DNA from: Eubacteriales Family XIII. Incertae Sedis bacterium
GTDB taxonomy: Bacteria; Bacillota; Clostridia; Peptostreptococcales; Anaerovoracaceae
Assembly (NCBI GenBank): GCA_031263875.1
Contig: JAISEX010000101.1
Coordinates: 1 to 6,612, forward strand
DNA length: 6,612 nucleotides
Direction: 5' to 3'
The position numbers and the translations under genes are program-made. This document shows, in pieces, positions 1 to 6,565 of the stretch. The notes beneath the pieces were generated by a model. That model saw only the letters and a program-made list of their open reading frames with translations, searched no databases and was not told the DNA's origin. Within the stretch, counting starts at the first letter, position 1. Every line of letters starts with the position of its first letter.

Positions 1-38
1 GCGCCAAACATCCCGCACACTTGTCGTATTACATTGTT

Positions 39-1244
39 TTACAGCCTCACGCTCTCGATCACCTTCCCGCACCGCTCCCGGTCATAGATCACGGGCACGG
101 GATAGAGCGGATTCGCTTCTTTCAGCGCCCAGTTAATCATCTGCGGTATGTCCTCCTCCTTAATAAAGTCAAAGCCCCGCGGGATCCCCATGCGGTCGTT
201 CAGGCCGCGAATCGCAGAGGTAAATAATTTCGCATCTTCCTCATCACTTACGCCCCGCGCCACGCCCGCGCTCGCCGCAAGCCGCGCGAGTTTCGGAAAA
301 ACTTTTTCTCCGTAATCGTCGAGAACTATCGGCAGGATAACGGCGTTTGCCAGACCGTGAGCCGTGTGATAGAGGCCGCCGAGCGTATGCGCCAGAGCGT
401 GGACGTTCCCCACACCCGCGCGCGTAAACGCAAACCCCGCCTGATACGAGGCCCGCATCATTTCAAGCCGCGCGTCCCTGTCCGAGCCGTCCCGGTACGC
501 TTTCTCAAGATTTCCGAAAATGCGGCGCACCGCATCAAGCGCGAACGCCGTGCTTTCCTTCGTATTATACGTCCAACAGAGGTAGGCTTCAACCGCGTGC
601 GTCAGCGCGTCCATGCCCGTTATCGCCGTAATATGGGGCGGCAGGCCCGTCGTCAGGTCGGGATCGAGGATCGCGTATTTCGGGATCAGTTTCAGATCCA
701 TTATCGCGTATTTATGATGGGTGTTAGTATCGGTAATAACGGCGGCTATCGTCGTTTCGCTTCCGGTGCCCGCTGTCGTCGGCACCGCGATAAAGGGCGG
801 GATATCCCGGCGCACTTTCAGCAAACCGCCGAGCTGACTCACGGTCTTATTCGACCGCGCGATCAGGGCCGCCGCGCCTTTTGCCGCGTCCATGGACGAA
901 CCGCCGCCGATCGCGATAAATCCCCCGCAATCTTCACGCCGGTAGATTTCGGCGATTTTGTTTACCGTTTCAACGGACGGATCCGGCTCCGTTTCACCGA
1001 AAAATGAATATGCCACGCCCGCGCTTTCAAGAATGCCGGTGATCTTTCCCGCCAACCCCGTGCGCGTAAGAACGGGACCCGCAACGATAAGCGGCCGCCG
1101 GACGCCTTCAGCCGCAAGCAGCTCCGGTATCCGCGCGATGCTTCCCGCGCCTTCCACGAGCGCCGCCTTGCGCCACGGGAACGCCCGCGCGCCGATATTA
1201 AAGGCCGCCTGGAATGCTCTATATCCTATAAAACGTGGTTTCAC
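39..1244 (-). CDS. Iron-containing alcohol dehydrogenase family protein
   Basis: The 401-residue product is a group III (Fe-dependent) NAD(P)H alcohol dehydrogenase, expected to interconvert an alcohol and an aldehyde or ketone in the cytoplasm; the substrate cannot be told from sequence. The dinucleotide loop GGGSSMD is at residues 113-119, followed by PTTAGTGSE at 155-163. The metal ligands of the FucO family are all present: D212 and H216 in MDALTH, H282 in VHALAH and H296 in HGLANA; H286 matches the conserved second histidine. Length is normal for the family. I chose the GTG at 1244 because related proteins begin about ten residues before the Y-x-R-x-F-Q...PWR motif seen here at residues 8-25. 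The open frame extends to a GTG at 1346, but those extra residues are not family-like. Only a weak GGGAT lies upstream of the chosen start. The first dozen codons (CCA, CGT, ATA, GGA, AGA, GCA) contrast with the mostly GC-ending codons that follow. It is separated from the upstream operon by 193 bases and may have its own transcription. The family call is sure; the start is uncertain. Confidence 0.93.
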   Translation of the reverse strand: MKPRFIGYRAFQAAFNIGARAFPWRKAALVEGAGSIARIPELLAAEGVRRPLIVAGPVLTRTGLAGKITGILESAGVAYSFFGETEPDPSVETVNKIAEIYRREDCGGFIAIGGGSSMDAAKGAAALIARSNKTVSQLGGLLKVRRDIPPFIAVPTTAGTGSETTIAAVITDTNTHHKYAIMDLKLIPKYAILDPDLTTGLPPHITAITGMDALTHAVEAYLCWTYNTKESTAFALDAVRRIFGNLEKAYRDGSDRDARLEMMRASYQAGFAFTRAGVGNVHALAHTLGGLYHTAHGLANAVILPIVLDDYGEKVFPKLARLAASAGVARGVSDEEDAKLFTSAIRGLNDRMGIPRGFDFIKEEDIPQMINWALKEANPLYPVPVIYDRERCGKVIESVRL

Positions 1245-1437
1245 TTTTTCATCCCGCACTTTCCCATCAGCCGCCGGAACGGAGGAATAAGCAACGCGAA
1301 CGTTGGCGCACAGCGCGGCAAAGCTGAAACTCCTGCCGGGCCTCACCGCAGAGGATAAGACTCACTTCGCCCGCAGCCATGCTACCGGACAAAGCAGCCT
1401 CGCCTCTTAACCGGTAATTTTCAGACGCCGCCAAACG
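1245..1437. other. Intergenic gap with possible repeat element
   Basis: This 193-base gap lies between the stop of the membrane-protein gene and the dehydrogenase start. I see no convincing sigma70 promoter on the minus strand and no hairpin followed by a T-run, so neither a new transcription start nor a terminator is evident. A short hairpin, CAACG-TTCG-CGTTG, is present at about 1291-1304 on the minus strand but has no T-run after it. The minus-strand frame leading into the dehydrogenase is open from 1346 without a family-like sequence. The gap could be part of an interspersed repeat, but nothing here proves it. Confidence 0.35.
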
Positions 1438-2424
1438 TTAGCTGAATAATCCGCCGCCCACGCTCGGGTCGATCGGAGAAACCGGCTGAGGCCCTCTCGT
1501 GCCTTCCGCAGCCGCAATGATCCGCTCGATCACCGCCGTCATTTCCGGAGCAAGAACGGACCCTGCCGGCGCTTCTTTCGCCGCTCTCGGCTCCGCCGTA
1601 AACACGGCCTTGCATTCGCTGGCGATAGCCGCGCTTTTGTTCTCGATGGCGCGCACATCATCGGCGATCGACGACAGGCTGCCGTCCGGATCGCCCGCGT
1701 TTGAAGTTTCTATCGCGACGTTCAGCGATAACAGATGCGCCCGGAACGCGATATCGTCTATTCCGTCGATAAGCGATTCCATCTTCGGCTTGCCGGCAGT
1801 TTCGCCACCGGCGTCAGGCGTTTCCATTGCCGGCGAAGCGCTTTTCTCCACCAGCGTCTTCAGCTCCAACGCGTCGGATTTAATGCGCTCCAGCGCCGCT
1901 TCCGCTTCCGCAGTGGCAACGGGAACGGTTACCGGTAGCGTAATTTTCACCTCCGGAGCCGTGTTCTGCTCCGCGGCAGGACTTACGGGATTTTCAGCTC
2001 GCGCGGCCCGTTCCGCAGCAGCTTCGGCTTTCCGCTCCGCCTCTGCAGCTTTCCGTTCCGCGGCGGTCAGCGCGGCGGCAGCTTCCCGGGCTTTCTGTTC
2101 CGCGGCAGCCTGCGCAGTAGCAGCCTCTGCAGCTTTGCGCTCCGCAGCGGTCTGCGCTTCTTCCACGGCTTTTATATTCCCCGTCAATTTCTTGTGCGCG
2201 GTTTTATTTGAGCTCGACAAGCCGCCCGCGAAACAGCAGGCGAGCAGAAACGCGAGCACCGCCACCGCCGTCACCGCCATTATATAATATTGATACGGAT
2301 ACGTCGTGTAATACCGGTCGAAATCGCCCGCAAGATAAATAAGAACAATGCCGCCGGCGCCCGCTATCAGCCCGAGAAGGCCGACGACCAGAAACGCGGC
2401 CGTCATTTTTCCGTTGTTTTTCAT
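1438..2424 (-). CDS. Small membrane protein with coiled coil and degenerate chemoreceptor (MCP)-like hairpin
   Basis: The 328-residue protein has two hydrophobic helices (about 8-31 and 47-68) separated by a short Tyr-rich loop, so nearly all of it should be cytoplasmic. Residues 84-145 are an Ala/Glu/Lys/Arg-rich coiled coil in which TAAERKAAEA occurs twice exactly 28 residues (four heptads) apart. After a Pro/Thr/Val-rich linker (about 146-172) and more helix comes a segment (216-270) resembling the tip of the methyl-accepting chemotaxis protein signalling hairpin: IAFRAHLLSLN, then VAIETSNAGD, then SIADDVRAIENKSA, against the usual IA.QTNLLALNAAIEAARAGE...VADEVR.LA. The conserved Arg of ARAGE and the GRGFAVVA stretch are lost, and the helical arms are far shorter than in true receptors. 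There is no sensor domain, HAMP domain or C-terminal pentapeptide. The ATG overlaps the ATPase stop (ATGA), with AGAGG eight bases upstream, so it is the last gene of a coupled operon. It may dock into chemosensory arrays or merely share ancestry with them; function is unknown. Confidence 0.88.
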   Translation of the reverse strand: MKNNGKMTAAFLVVGLLGLIAGAGGIVLIYLAGDFDRYYTTYPYQYYIMAVTAVAVLAFLLACCFAGGLSSSNKTAHKKLTGNIKAVEEAQTAAERKAAEAATAQAAAEQKAREAAAALTAAERKAAEAERKAEAAAERAARAENPVSPAAEQNTAPEVKITLPVTVPVATAEAEAALERIKSDALELKTLVEKSASPAMETPDAGGETAGKPKMESLIDGIDDIAFRAHLLSLNVAIETSNAGDPDGSLSSIADDVRAIENKSAAIASECKAVFTAEPRAAKEAPAGSVLAPEMTAVIERIIAAAEGTRGPQPVSPIDPSVGGGLFS

Positions 2425-5117
2425 CCGATAACCTCTTTTCTTTGTATGCTCCTGCGCGCGCGGATCCGCGCGTGCGCTATTCTGAATATCTCATGCACCC
2501 ACAGCGGAAGCGTCGCCCATATCGTTAGGACCAGCCACTCGTTCAGTGAAAGGGACGCCGTGGAGAATACTTCCGTCAGGAACGGGACCTCCGTTACGGC
2601 TATCTGCAGCGCAAAGCCGAAGACAAAAGCCGCTATCATCATTTTATTCCTCAAATGATTTGTTTTAAAGAGCGAACGGTCGAGTTTTTTAAATCCGATG
2701 GCATTAAATAATTGCGACACGCCGAGCGTCGTAAAGGCGAAGGTCTGCGCCCGCACGAGCACGGCTTCGGATCCGAGTATGGCGTCTATCGACGAGATGC
2801 TGATATGCTGCCCGCGCGAAATGAGTATCTGTACCGGCTCGTAGAGGAAGGCGGCCAGCGTCATAAAGCCGATCAGCACGCCGAATATCCCCGTCGCGGC
2901 AGCGCCGCCGTCGGAGAACAGCCCTTCCTTCGCGCCGCGCGGCGGCCGTTTCATAATGTCGTCTTCGGCCTCATCGACGCCGAGCGCAAGCGCCGGGAGC
3001 GAGTCCGTGATCAGGTTGATCCAGAGTATGTGTATCGCGCGCAGCGGGGCGAGCAAGCCCGCGGCGATCGCGCCGAACATCGTGATGATCTCACCGAGGT
3101 TCGACGAGAGCAGAAAGAGCACGGTTTCCCTGATATTACCGTAAATATTGCGCCCCTCGCGTATCGCGAGCTTTATCGTCGCGAAATTATCGTCCGTCAA
3201 AATCATGTCGGCGGCGCCCTTTGAGACGTCCGTCCCCGTAATGCCCATCGCAACGCCGATATCCGCGGCTTTCAGAGACGGCGCGTCGTTGACGCCGTCA
3301 CCCGTCATCGAAACGATGTGGCCGTGCGACTTGAACGCCTTCACGATCATCACCTTGTGCTGGGGCGAAACCCGCGCGAAAACGCGCAGCGACGGCACGA
3401 CGGCGTTCAGTTCCTCCTGCGTCAGCTTGTCCAGTTCCACGCCCGAAATGACCTGCTCCTTATGCTCCGCGATGCCGATTTCCTTCGCTATGGCAAAGGC
3501 GGTATCCTTGTGGTCGCCCGTTATCATAATGGTCGTCACGGAGGCTTCTTTAAATTCGGCGACCGCGCCGGCAGCCTCGGGACGCGGCGGGTCTATCATG
3601 CCGACAAGCCCGACAAACGTCAGTCCTTCCTCCGCCGCACTCTCGTCCCCGCGCTTACAGGCGAGCGCAAGCACGCGCAGAGCGTCCTCCGCCATCGCGG
3701 AAACCGTCTGCAGAATGCGCTCCTTATCCGCGTCCGTTATCGGCCGCTCCGTATCGCCGTCGTATATCGACACGCAGTGCTCGATCACGTTATCGGTCGC
3801 GCCCTTCGTAAACGCGATGATTTCGCCATCGTCACGCCGGTGCACCGTCGTCATCATCTTCCGCTCGGAATCGAATGACTGTTCCGCCACGCGCGGCAAA
3901 ACGCCGTCAAGCGTTTCCTTTGACACGCCGATGGAACCGCCCATGTAGAGCAGCGCCAGCTCCGTCGGATCGCCGATTGCCACCTCGCGCGCCGTGTCGA
4001 TTTCCGCGTCCGTACAGAGCACGAAACCGTCCACAAACAGCTTGTCATTCTCATACGAAAGATCCGAAACGGCCCGTATTTCGCCGCCCGTCCAGACCTT
4101 CGTCACGCTCATTTTGTTCTGCGTCAGCGTGCCCGTCTTATCCGAGCAGACCACGCTGACGGAGCCGAGCGTTTCGACGGCGGGCAGCTTTCTGACGATG
4201 GTATGGACCTTGACCATGCGCTGGACACCGAGGGCAAGCACGATCGTCACGACGGCGGGAAGCCCCTCGGGAATGGCCGCGACCGCAAGCGAAATGGCGG
4301 TCAGCAGCATCTCGAACATATCGCGTCCCTGCAATATCGCGACGAGGAACAGCGCCGCGCAGATGCCGAGCGCGAGAATGCCGAGCACCTTGCCGAGGCC
4401 CGCGAGTTTCTTTTGCAGCGGCGTCAGTTCGTCCTTTTCCTCGGAAATCATGCGCGCGATGCGTCCCATCTCCGTCTCCATGCCCGTCGCGATAACGACG
4501 CCCTCTCCGCGTCCGTACGACACGCCCGTGGAAAGGTAGGCCATATTTATCCTATCGCCGATCGTTATATCACCGTCAGCGACAAACGCCGCGTCCTTAT
4601 CGACGGGAACCGATTCGCCCGTCAGCGCGGATTCCTCTATTTTCAGATTGACCGTTTCGATCAGCCGCAGATCGGCCGGGACGATGCGCCCCGCTTCGAG
4701 CAGCACGATATCGCCGCAGGCGAGTTCGGCCGCCGGCAGTTCCACCGGGCCGCCGTCCCTGCGCACGAGGGCAAACGGGCTCGACAGCTTTTTCAGCGCC
4801 TCAAGCGATTTCTCCGCCTTCGACTCCTGCACCACCCCGATAACGGCGTTGAGCAGCACGATCGCGATAATGATGACCGCGTCCGTATACTCTCCGAGTA
4901 TGACCGACACGATCGTCGCCGCGAGCAGGATATAGATCATCGGGTCGTTCATCTGCGAAAAAAATGAGGCGATCAGCGTTTTCTTTTTCTGCTCATCGAA
5001 CTCATTACGGCCATTCTCCGCAAGACGCTTTGCCGCCTCCGCGGACGACAGCCCTACCGTGCGATCGACATTTTGCTCCGCCAACACCGCTTCCGCGCTT
5101 ACTTTCTCCGGGTTCAT
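2421..5117 (-). CDS. Calcium-translocating P-type ATPase (P2 type, SERCA/PMCA-like)
   Basis: The 898-residue protein is a full-length P2-type cation pump of the inner membrane, expected to export Ca2+ using ATP. In order it shows an N-terminal cation-ATPase domain (about 5-70), M1-M2, the actuator motif TGES (166-169), M3, M4 with PEGLP (283-287), the phosphorylation site DKTGT with Asp at 326, FTKGA in the nucleotide domain (436-440), DPPR (509-512), TGDHK (533-537), the hinge TGDGVNDAP (605-613) and a six-helix C-terminal cation-ATPase domain. Calcium ligands known from SERCA are matched by E284 (M4), N673 and E676 (M5), and N701, T704 and D705 (M6). In M8 the SERCA Glu is replaced by Gln802 in SQLFNA, as in plasma-membrane calcium pumps. 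The ATG overlaps the alaA stop as ATGA, with GGGAGG about nine bases upstream, and the gene's own stop overlaps the next start. Calcium specificity is inferred from motifs; other P2 substrates such as Na+ or Mn2+ are less likely but not excluded. Confidence 0.96.
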   Translation of the reverse strand: MNPEKVSAEAVLAEQNVDRTVGLSSAEAAKRLAENGRNEFDEQKKKTLIASFFSQMNDPMIYILLAATIVSVILGEYTDAVIIIAIVLLNAVIGVVQESKAEKSLEALKKLSSPFALVRRDGGPVELPAAELACGDIVLLEAGRIVPADLRLIETVNLKIEESALTGESVPVDKDAAFVADGDITIGDRINMAYLSTGVSYGRGEGVVIATGMETEMGRIARMISEEKDELTPLQKKLAGLGKVLGILALGICAALFLVAILQGRDMFEMLLTAISLAVAAIPEGLPAVVTIVLALGVQRMVKVHTIVRKLPAVETLGSVSVVCSDKTGTLTQNKMSVTKVWTGGEIRAVSDLSYENDKLFVDGFVLCTDAEIDTAREVAIGDPTELALLYMGGSIGVSKETLDGVLPRVAEQSFDSERKMMTTVHRRDDGEIIAFTKGATDNVIEHCVSIYDGDTERPITDADKERILQTVSAMAEDALRVLALACKRGDESAAEEGLTFVGLVGMIDPPRPEAAGAVAEFKEASVTTIMITGDHKDTAFAIAKEIGIAEHKEQVISGVELDKLTQEELNAVVPSLRVFARVSPQHKVMIVKAFKSHGHIVSMTGDGVNDAPSLKAADIGVAMGITGTDVSKGAADMILTDDNFATIKLAIREGRNIYGNIRETVLFLLSSNLGEIITMFGAIAAGLLAPLRAIHILWINLITDSLPALALGVDEAEDDIMKRPPRGAKEGLFSDGGAAATGIFGVLIGFMTLAAFLYEPVQILISRGQHISISSIDAILGSEAVLVRAQTFAFTTLGVSQLFNAIGFKKLDRSLFKTNHLRNKMMIAAFVFGFALQIAVTEVPFLTEVFSTASLSLNEWLVLTIWATLPLWVHEIFRIAHARIRARRSIQRKEVIG
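2432..2437 (-). promoter_or_regulatory. Ribosome binding site of the MCP-like protein gene
   Basis: AGAGGT on the minus strand lies inside the end of the ATPase gene, about seven to eight bases before the ATG at 2424. It supports that start codon over any later one. Confidence 0.75.
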
Positions 5118-6346
5118 TTACCGTTTCCTCCCACCTGCTGATACGATTCCAAAAATACCGCCAGCCGCTTCGCGATAACCCGCAGCTCCGGTAATTCCGG
5201 CAGATACACGATGCGAAAATGATCCGTATCCGGCCAGTTAAACCCCCGGCCATGAGTCAATAGCACGTGATGTTCGTGCAGAAAATCAAGGACGAATTGC
5301 TCGTCGTCGATGATCGAAAATTTCTTCTTGTCTATTTTCGGGAACAGATAAAACGCCGCCTGCGGTTTTACGGCGCTCAGCCCGGGTATATCGCTTACCG
5401 CCCGCCAGATAAATTCCCGCTGTTCGTACAGCCGGCCGCCGGGCGCCAGCAGCGGAGCCGCGGAAAACGGCTTATCAAGCGCCGCTTTGATAACGGATTG
5501 CGCCGGGACGTTCGCGCACAGCCGCATCGAAGCGAGCATCTGTATGCCCTCGATATAATCCTTCGCGCGCGATTTCGCTCCCGACACGCACATCCAGCCG
5601 CACCGGAAACCCGCGATCATATGCGATTTCGACAGCCCGTTAAACGTTATCGTAAAGAGATCCGGCGCAAGAGCCGCGCACGAATAATGCGTCAAACCGT
5701 CCATCACGAGGCGGTCGTATATCTCGTCCGCAAAGACGACCAGCTCGTTTTCACGCGCCACCTGCAGGATTTCGAGCAGATTTTCCTTCGGATAGAGCGC
5801 CCCCGTCGGATTATTCGGATTGATAATGACGATCGCCTTCGTCCGGGGCGTTACCTTCTTCTTGATATCCGCGATATCGGGCAGCCAGCCGGCTTCCTCG
5901 TCGCAGGTATAATGCATCACCGCGCCGCCGCAGAGCGTCGCAATGGACGTCCACAGCGGATAATCCGGCGTCGGTATCAGGATCTCGTCGCCGTTATCGA
6001 GCAATGCCTGCAAAGCGATGCCGATCAGCTCGCTGACGCCGTTGCCCGTATAGACGTCCGCCGGCGTCACGCCCTCGATGCCCTTGAACGCGCTGTACGC
6101 GCATATCGCGCCGGTCGCCTCGGGAATGCCCTGCGAATCGGAATAGCCCTCCGCCCCGCGCAGCCCCGCGACAAACGCGTCTTCGATAAATTTCGGCGCG
6201 AACAAATCGAAACGCGCGGGATTCCCCGTATTCAGGCTGATGATGTCCACACCTTCCGCCGTCATTCGCGCCGCTTCGTCCGCGACCGGGCCGCGTATAT
6301 CGTACCCGACCCCCTCAAGTTTTGTTGTTTTTCGTACTGTTTTCAT
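5114..6346 (-). CDS. alaA: Alanine aminotransferase, AlaA-like (PLP-dependent class I/II)
   Basis: The 410-residue cytoplasmic enzyme closely follows Escherichia coli AlaA from end to end. AlaA transfers the amino group between glutamate and pyruvate, giving alanine and 2-oxoglutarate. Shared landmarks are YDIRGP near the start, LNTGNPA, GNGVSELI, PTPDYPLWT, INPNNPTG with Asn179, FADEIYD with Asp207 and Tyr210, FNGLSK with the PLP-binding Lys240, AGFRCGW with Arg248, the long block EGIQMLASMRLCANVPAQ, GGRLYEQR and the substrate-carboxylate Arg378. Length is the family's usual length. I chose the ATG at 6346 because it aligns with the AlaA N-terminus; the frame is open up to a GTG at 6403, but that lies upstream of the probable promoter and has no ribosome binding site. 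The chosen ATG also has no Shine-Dalgarno sequence and sits directly below a perfect extended -10 element, suggesting a leaderless message. It is first in a coupled operon with the calcium pump. Other subgroup members (aspartate or broad-specificity transaminases) are less good matches. Confidence 0.95.
   Translation of the reverse strand: MKTVRKTTKLEGVGYDIRGPVADEAARMTAEGVDIISLNTGNPARFDLFAPKFIEDAFVAGLRGAEGYSDSQGIPEATGAICAYSAFKGIEGVTPADVYTGNGVSELIGIALQALLDNGDEILIPTPDYPLWTSIATLCGGAVMHYTCDEEAGWLPDIADIKKKVTPRTKAIVIINPNNPTGALYPKENLLEILQVARENELVVFADEIYDRLVMDGLTHYSCAALAPDLFTITFNGLSKSHMIAGFRCGWMCVSGAKSRAKDYIEGIQMLASMRLCANVPAQSVIKAALDKPFSAAPLLAPGGRLYEQREFIWRAVSDIPGLSAVKPQAAFYLFPKIDKKKFSIIDDEQFVLDFLHEHHVLLTHGRGFNWPDTDHFRIVYLPELPELRVIAKRLAVFLESYQQVGGNGK
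5125..5132 (-). promoter_or_regulatory. Ribosome binding site of the P-type ATPase
   Basis: GGGAGGAA on the minus strand lies inside the last codons of alaA, about eight to nine bases before the ATPase ATG at 5117. Together with the ATGA overlap it fixes the ATPase start and supports translational coupling. Confidence 0.75.
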
Positions 6347-6352
6347 TATGAA

Positions 6353-6381
6353 ATTATACCACAGGGGAGGGTTTCGGTATA
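6353..6381 (-). promoter_or_regulatory. Extended -10 promoter of the alaA operon
   Basis: The minus strand reads TGGTATAATTTCATAATG, a perfect TATAAT preceded by the TGn extension. At 17-base spacing the -35 hexamer would be TATACC (6376-6381), matching TTGACA at only 3 of 6 positions, so the promoter would lean on the extended -10 and perhaps an activator. Counting the last T of the hexamer as -7 puts +1 at 6346, the A of the alaA ATG. Confidence 0.75.
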
Positions 6382-6397
6382 CGCGCCGCCTATTTTC

Positions 6398-6427
6398 GAT
6401 CACAAAAGATCACAAAAATTTCACACA
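6398..6427. repeat. Phased TCACA direct repeats, candidate regulator binding site
   Basis: GATCACAAAA is repeated in tandem at 6398-6407 and 6408-6417, and a third TCACA follows at 6421-6425. The three TCACA copies start at 6400, 6410 and 6421, so they face the same side of the helix. The centre of the two perfect copies is 61.5 bases upstream of the predicted alaA +1 and about 72 bases upstream of the predicted plus-strand +1. The TGTGA pentamer recalls half-sites of CRP/FNR-family regulators, but those are normally inverted repeats, so the binding protein is unknown. Confidence 0.55.
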
Positions 6428-6444
6428 TATTTTTAAATTTTTAG

Positions 6445-6473
6445 TTTACATTATATTCAATTGATGATATAGT
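6445..6473 (+). promoter_or_regulatory. Sigma70-type promoter of the rightward gene
   Basis: TTTACA at 6445-6450 (5 of 6 to TTGACA) is followed after exactly 17 bases by TATAGT at 6468-6473 (5 of 6 to TATAAT), with a TGn extension at 6465-6467. Transcription should start near 6480, giving a leader of about 86 bases before the ATG at 6566. Confidence 0.75.
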
Positions 6474-6489
6474 TGTTACATTAAAGTAA

Positions 6490-6499
6490 AATCATGATT
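6490..6499. repeat. Small palindrome in the leader
   Basis: AATCATGATT is a perfect 10-base palindrome lying about 10-20 bases after the predicted rightward transcription start. It could be an operator, but palindromes this short also occur by chance in AT-rich DNA. It contains an ATG at 6494 that is in frame with the downstream gene but lacks a good ribosome binding site. Confidence 0.25.
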
Positions 6500-6554
6500 C
6501 GCGGTATTGCTGAACGGAGCGGGATGCGCATTCCCCTTAAAAAAAGCGCAAAAA

Positions 6555-6560
6555 AAGGAG
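6555..6560 (+). promoter_or_regulatory. Ribosome binding site of the rightward gene
   Basis: AAGGAG lies five bases before the ATG at 6566 and is by far the best Shine-Dalgarno match among the three in-frame ATGs (6494, 6524, 6566), so it decides the start. Confidence 0.8.
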
Positions 6561-6565
6561 TTGAC

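Noticed and set aside
1..38. A terminator or another gene after the dehydrogenase stop.
   Set aside because: The 38 bases available show no hairpin, T-run or coding signal, and the flank is cut by the window edge.
1291..1304. The CAACG-TTCG-CGTTG hairpin as a terminator after the operon.
   Set aside because: The stem is only five pairs and no T-run follows on either strand, so it does not meet the intrinsic terminator pattern.
39..1346. A longer dehydrogenase starting at the GTG at 1346 (435 residues).
   Set aside because: The extra 34 residues do not resemble the family N-terminus, and no better ribosome binding site precedes that GTG.
1499..2287. A 262-codon Ala/Ser-rich open frame on the plus strand.
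   Set aside because: It is the reverse-complement shadow of the Ala/Glu-rich coiled-coil gene; its composition follows from that repeat and no ribosome binding site precedes it.
2712..4967. Several plus-strand open frames of 170-266 codons opposite the ATPase.
   Set aside because: The minus-strand ATPase carries every P-type motif in order, and the opposing frames overlap each other and show no recognisable domains.
5114..6403. A longer AlaA starting at the GTG at 6403.
   Set aside because: The added 19 residues lie across a perfect extended -10 element, have no ribosome binding site, and extend beyond the AlaA family start.
6400..6425. A classic CRP site (TGTGA-N6-TCACA).
   Set aside because: All three pentamers point the same way, so there is no inverted pair with the required spacing; kept only as a direct-repeat candidate.
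5267..6436. A 389-codon open frame on the plus strand opposite alaA.
   Set aside because: It is fully antisense to a clear AlaA homologue, is Arg-rich as expected from the complement of GC-rich codons, resembles no family, and runs across the alaA promoter.
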